A stretch of DNA of 6,724 nt from Verrucomicrobiota bacterium (lineage in GTDB: Bacteria; Verrucomicrobiota; Verrucomicrobiia; Opitutales; Opitutaceae), in assembly GCA_023426435.1 (NCBI GenBank), contig JAFAAS010000145.1:1-6724 (forward strand), read 5' to 3'. The notes under the pieces are model-generated. The model was not told the origin of the DNA. It saw nothing but the letters and a program-made list of their open reading frames with translations, and did not search any database. A program made the position numbers and the translations under genes. Of this stretch, positions 6,604-6,724 are shown one piece after another (the first letter of the stretch is position 1; every line of letters starts with the position of its first letter).

Positions 6604-6724
6604 ATGAAGTTACCCATCGCTCTCGCCGTCCTCCTCACCGCTTCCCTCCACGCCGCATCGCTTCCGCCCCTCCCCGCCCCCCTCGGCATCCCCGCCCCCG
6701 CCGCAAAAACCGACGCCCCTTACG
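6604..6724 (+). CDS. N-terminus of an exported protein, cut by window end
   Basis: ATG 6604 opens a frame that stays open to the window end and gives 40 residues beginning MKLPIALAVLLTASLHAASL. This is a typical signal peptide: Lys at position 2, a hydrophobic core IALAVLLTASL (5-15) and a small-residue cleavage site around HAA-S (16-19). A Pro/Ala-rich mature start follows, ending TDAPY at the window edge. The protein would be exported to the periplasm, outer membrane or outside. The part present has no catalytic domain. The Pro-rich start resembles, from memory, secreted alpha/beta hydrolases of Verrucomicrobia and Planctomycetes, but this is weak. No Shine-Dalgarno sequence is visible. It lies 87 bases after the nucleotidyltransferase stop on the same strand; that gap shows no terminator. 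Confidence 0.7.
   Translation, partial: MKLPIALAVLLTASLHAASLPPLPAPLGIPAPAAKTDAPY

Overview
The window reads as a GC-rich chromosomal segment from a Gram-negative bacterium. All seven supported genes lie on the + strand, codons strongly prefer C or G at the third position, and several gaps hold dispersed repeats. The style (two family-9 glycosyltransferases, C-rich third positions, no Shine-Dalgarno sequences, and repeats that read as HEWTRIHTNE-like and ILSVAKNP/SSLRSE-like peptides on the minus strand) suggests Verrucomicrobiota, perhaps Opitutaceae. That placement is an impression, not a proof.

Layout. Positions 2-994 hold a family-9 (heptosyltransferase-type) glycosyltransferase missing its first few residues. 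Positions 1033-2133 hold a second, divergent family-9 glycosyltransferase. Nine bases later comes an OppD/DppD-type peptide-transporter ATPase (2143-3117). A 121-base gap filled with a small hairpin and a roughly 10-base periodic repeat separates it from the partner OppF/DppF-type ATPase (3239-4207). The 4208-4421 gap holds another copy of that repeat and a cluster of short symmetrical elements. Next is an all-helical cytoplasmic protein of unknown function (4422-5372). The largest gap (5373-5727, 355 bases) holds a possible terminator, a 14-bp tandem duplication and a 189-bp nested inverted repeat that looks like a MITE or insertion remnant. After it come a stand-alone Pol-beta-type nucleotidyltransferase (5728-6516) and the signal-peptide start of an exported protein (6604 to the window end).

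How the parts fit. The two glycosyltransferases probably add sugars to lipopolysaccharide core or a similar surface glycan. The two ATPases form the usual heterodimeric motor of a peptide/nickel-type ABC importer, but no permease or binding protein is present in the window, so the rest of the transporter must be upstream of the glycosyltransferases or elsewhere. The 38- and 9-base spacings suggest that glycosyltransferase 1, glycosyltransferase 2 and oppD are co-transcribed. The last three genes look like separate units.

I found no defence island, CRISPR array, RNA gene, complete transposase or clearly new multi-gene system. The feature most worth following up is the nested inverted repeat at 5472-5660. 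After it come the unexplained helical protein with its symmetrical upstream region, and the repeat modules that follow both ABC ATPase genes.
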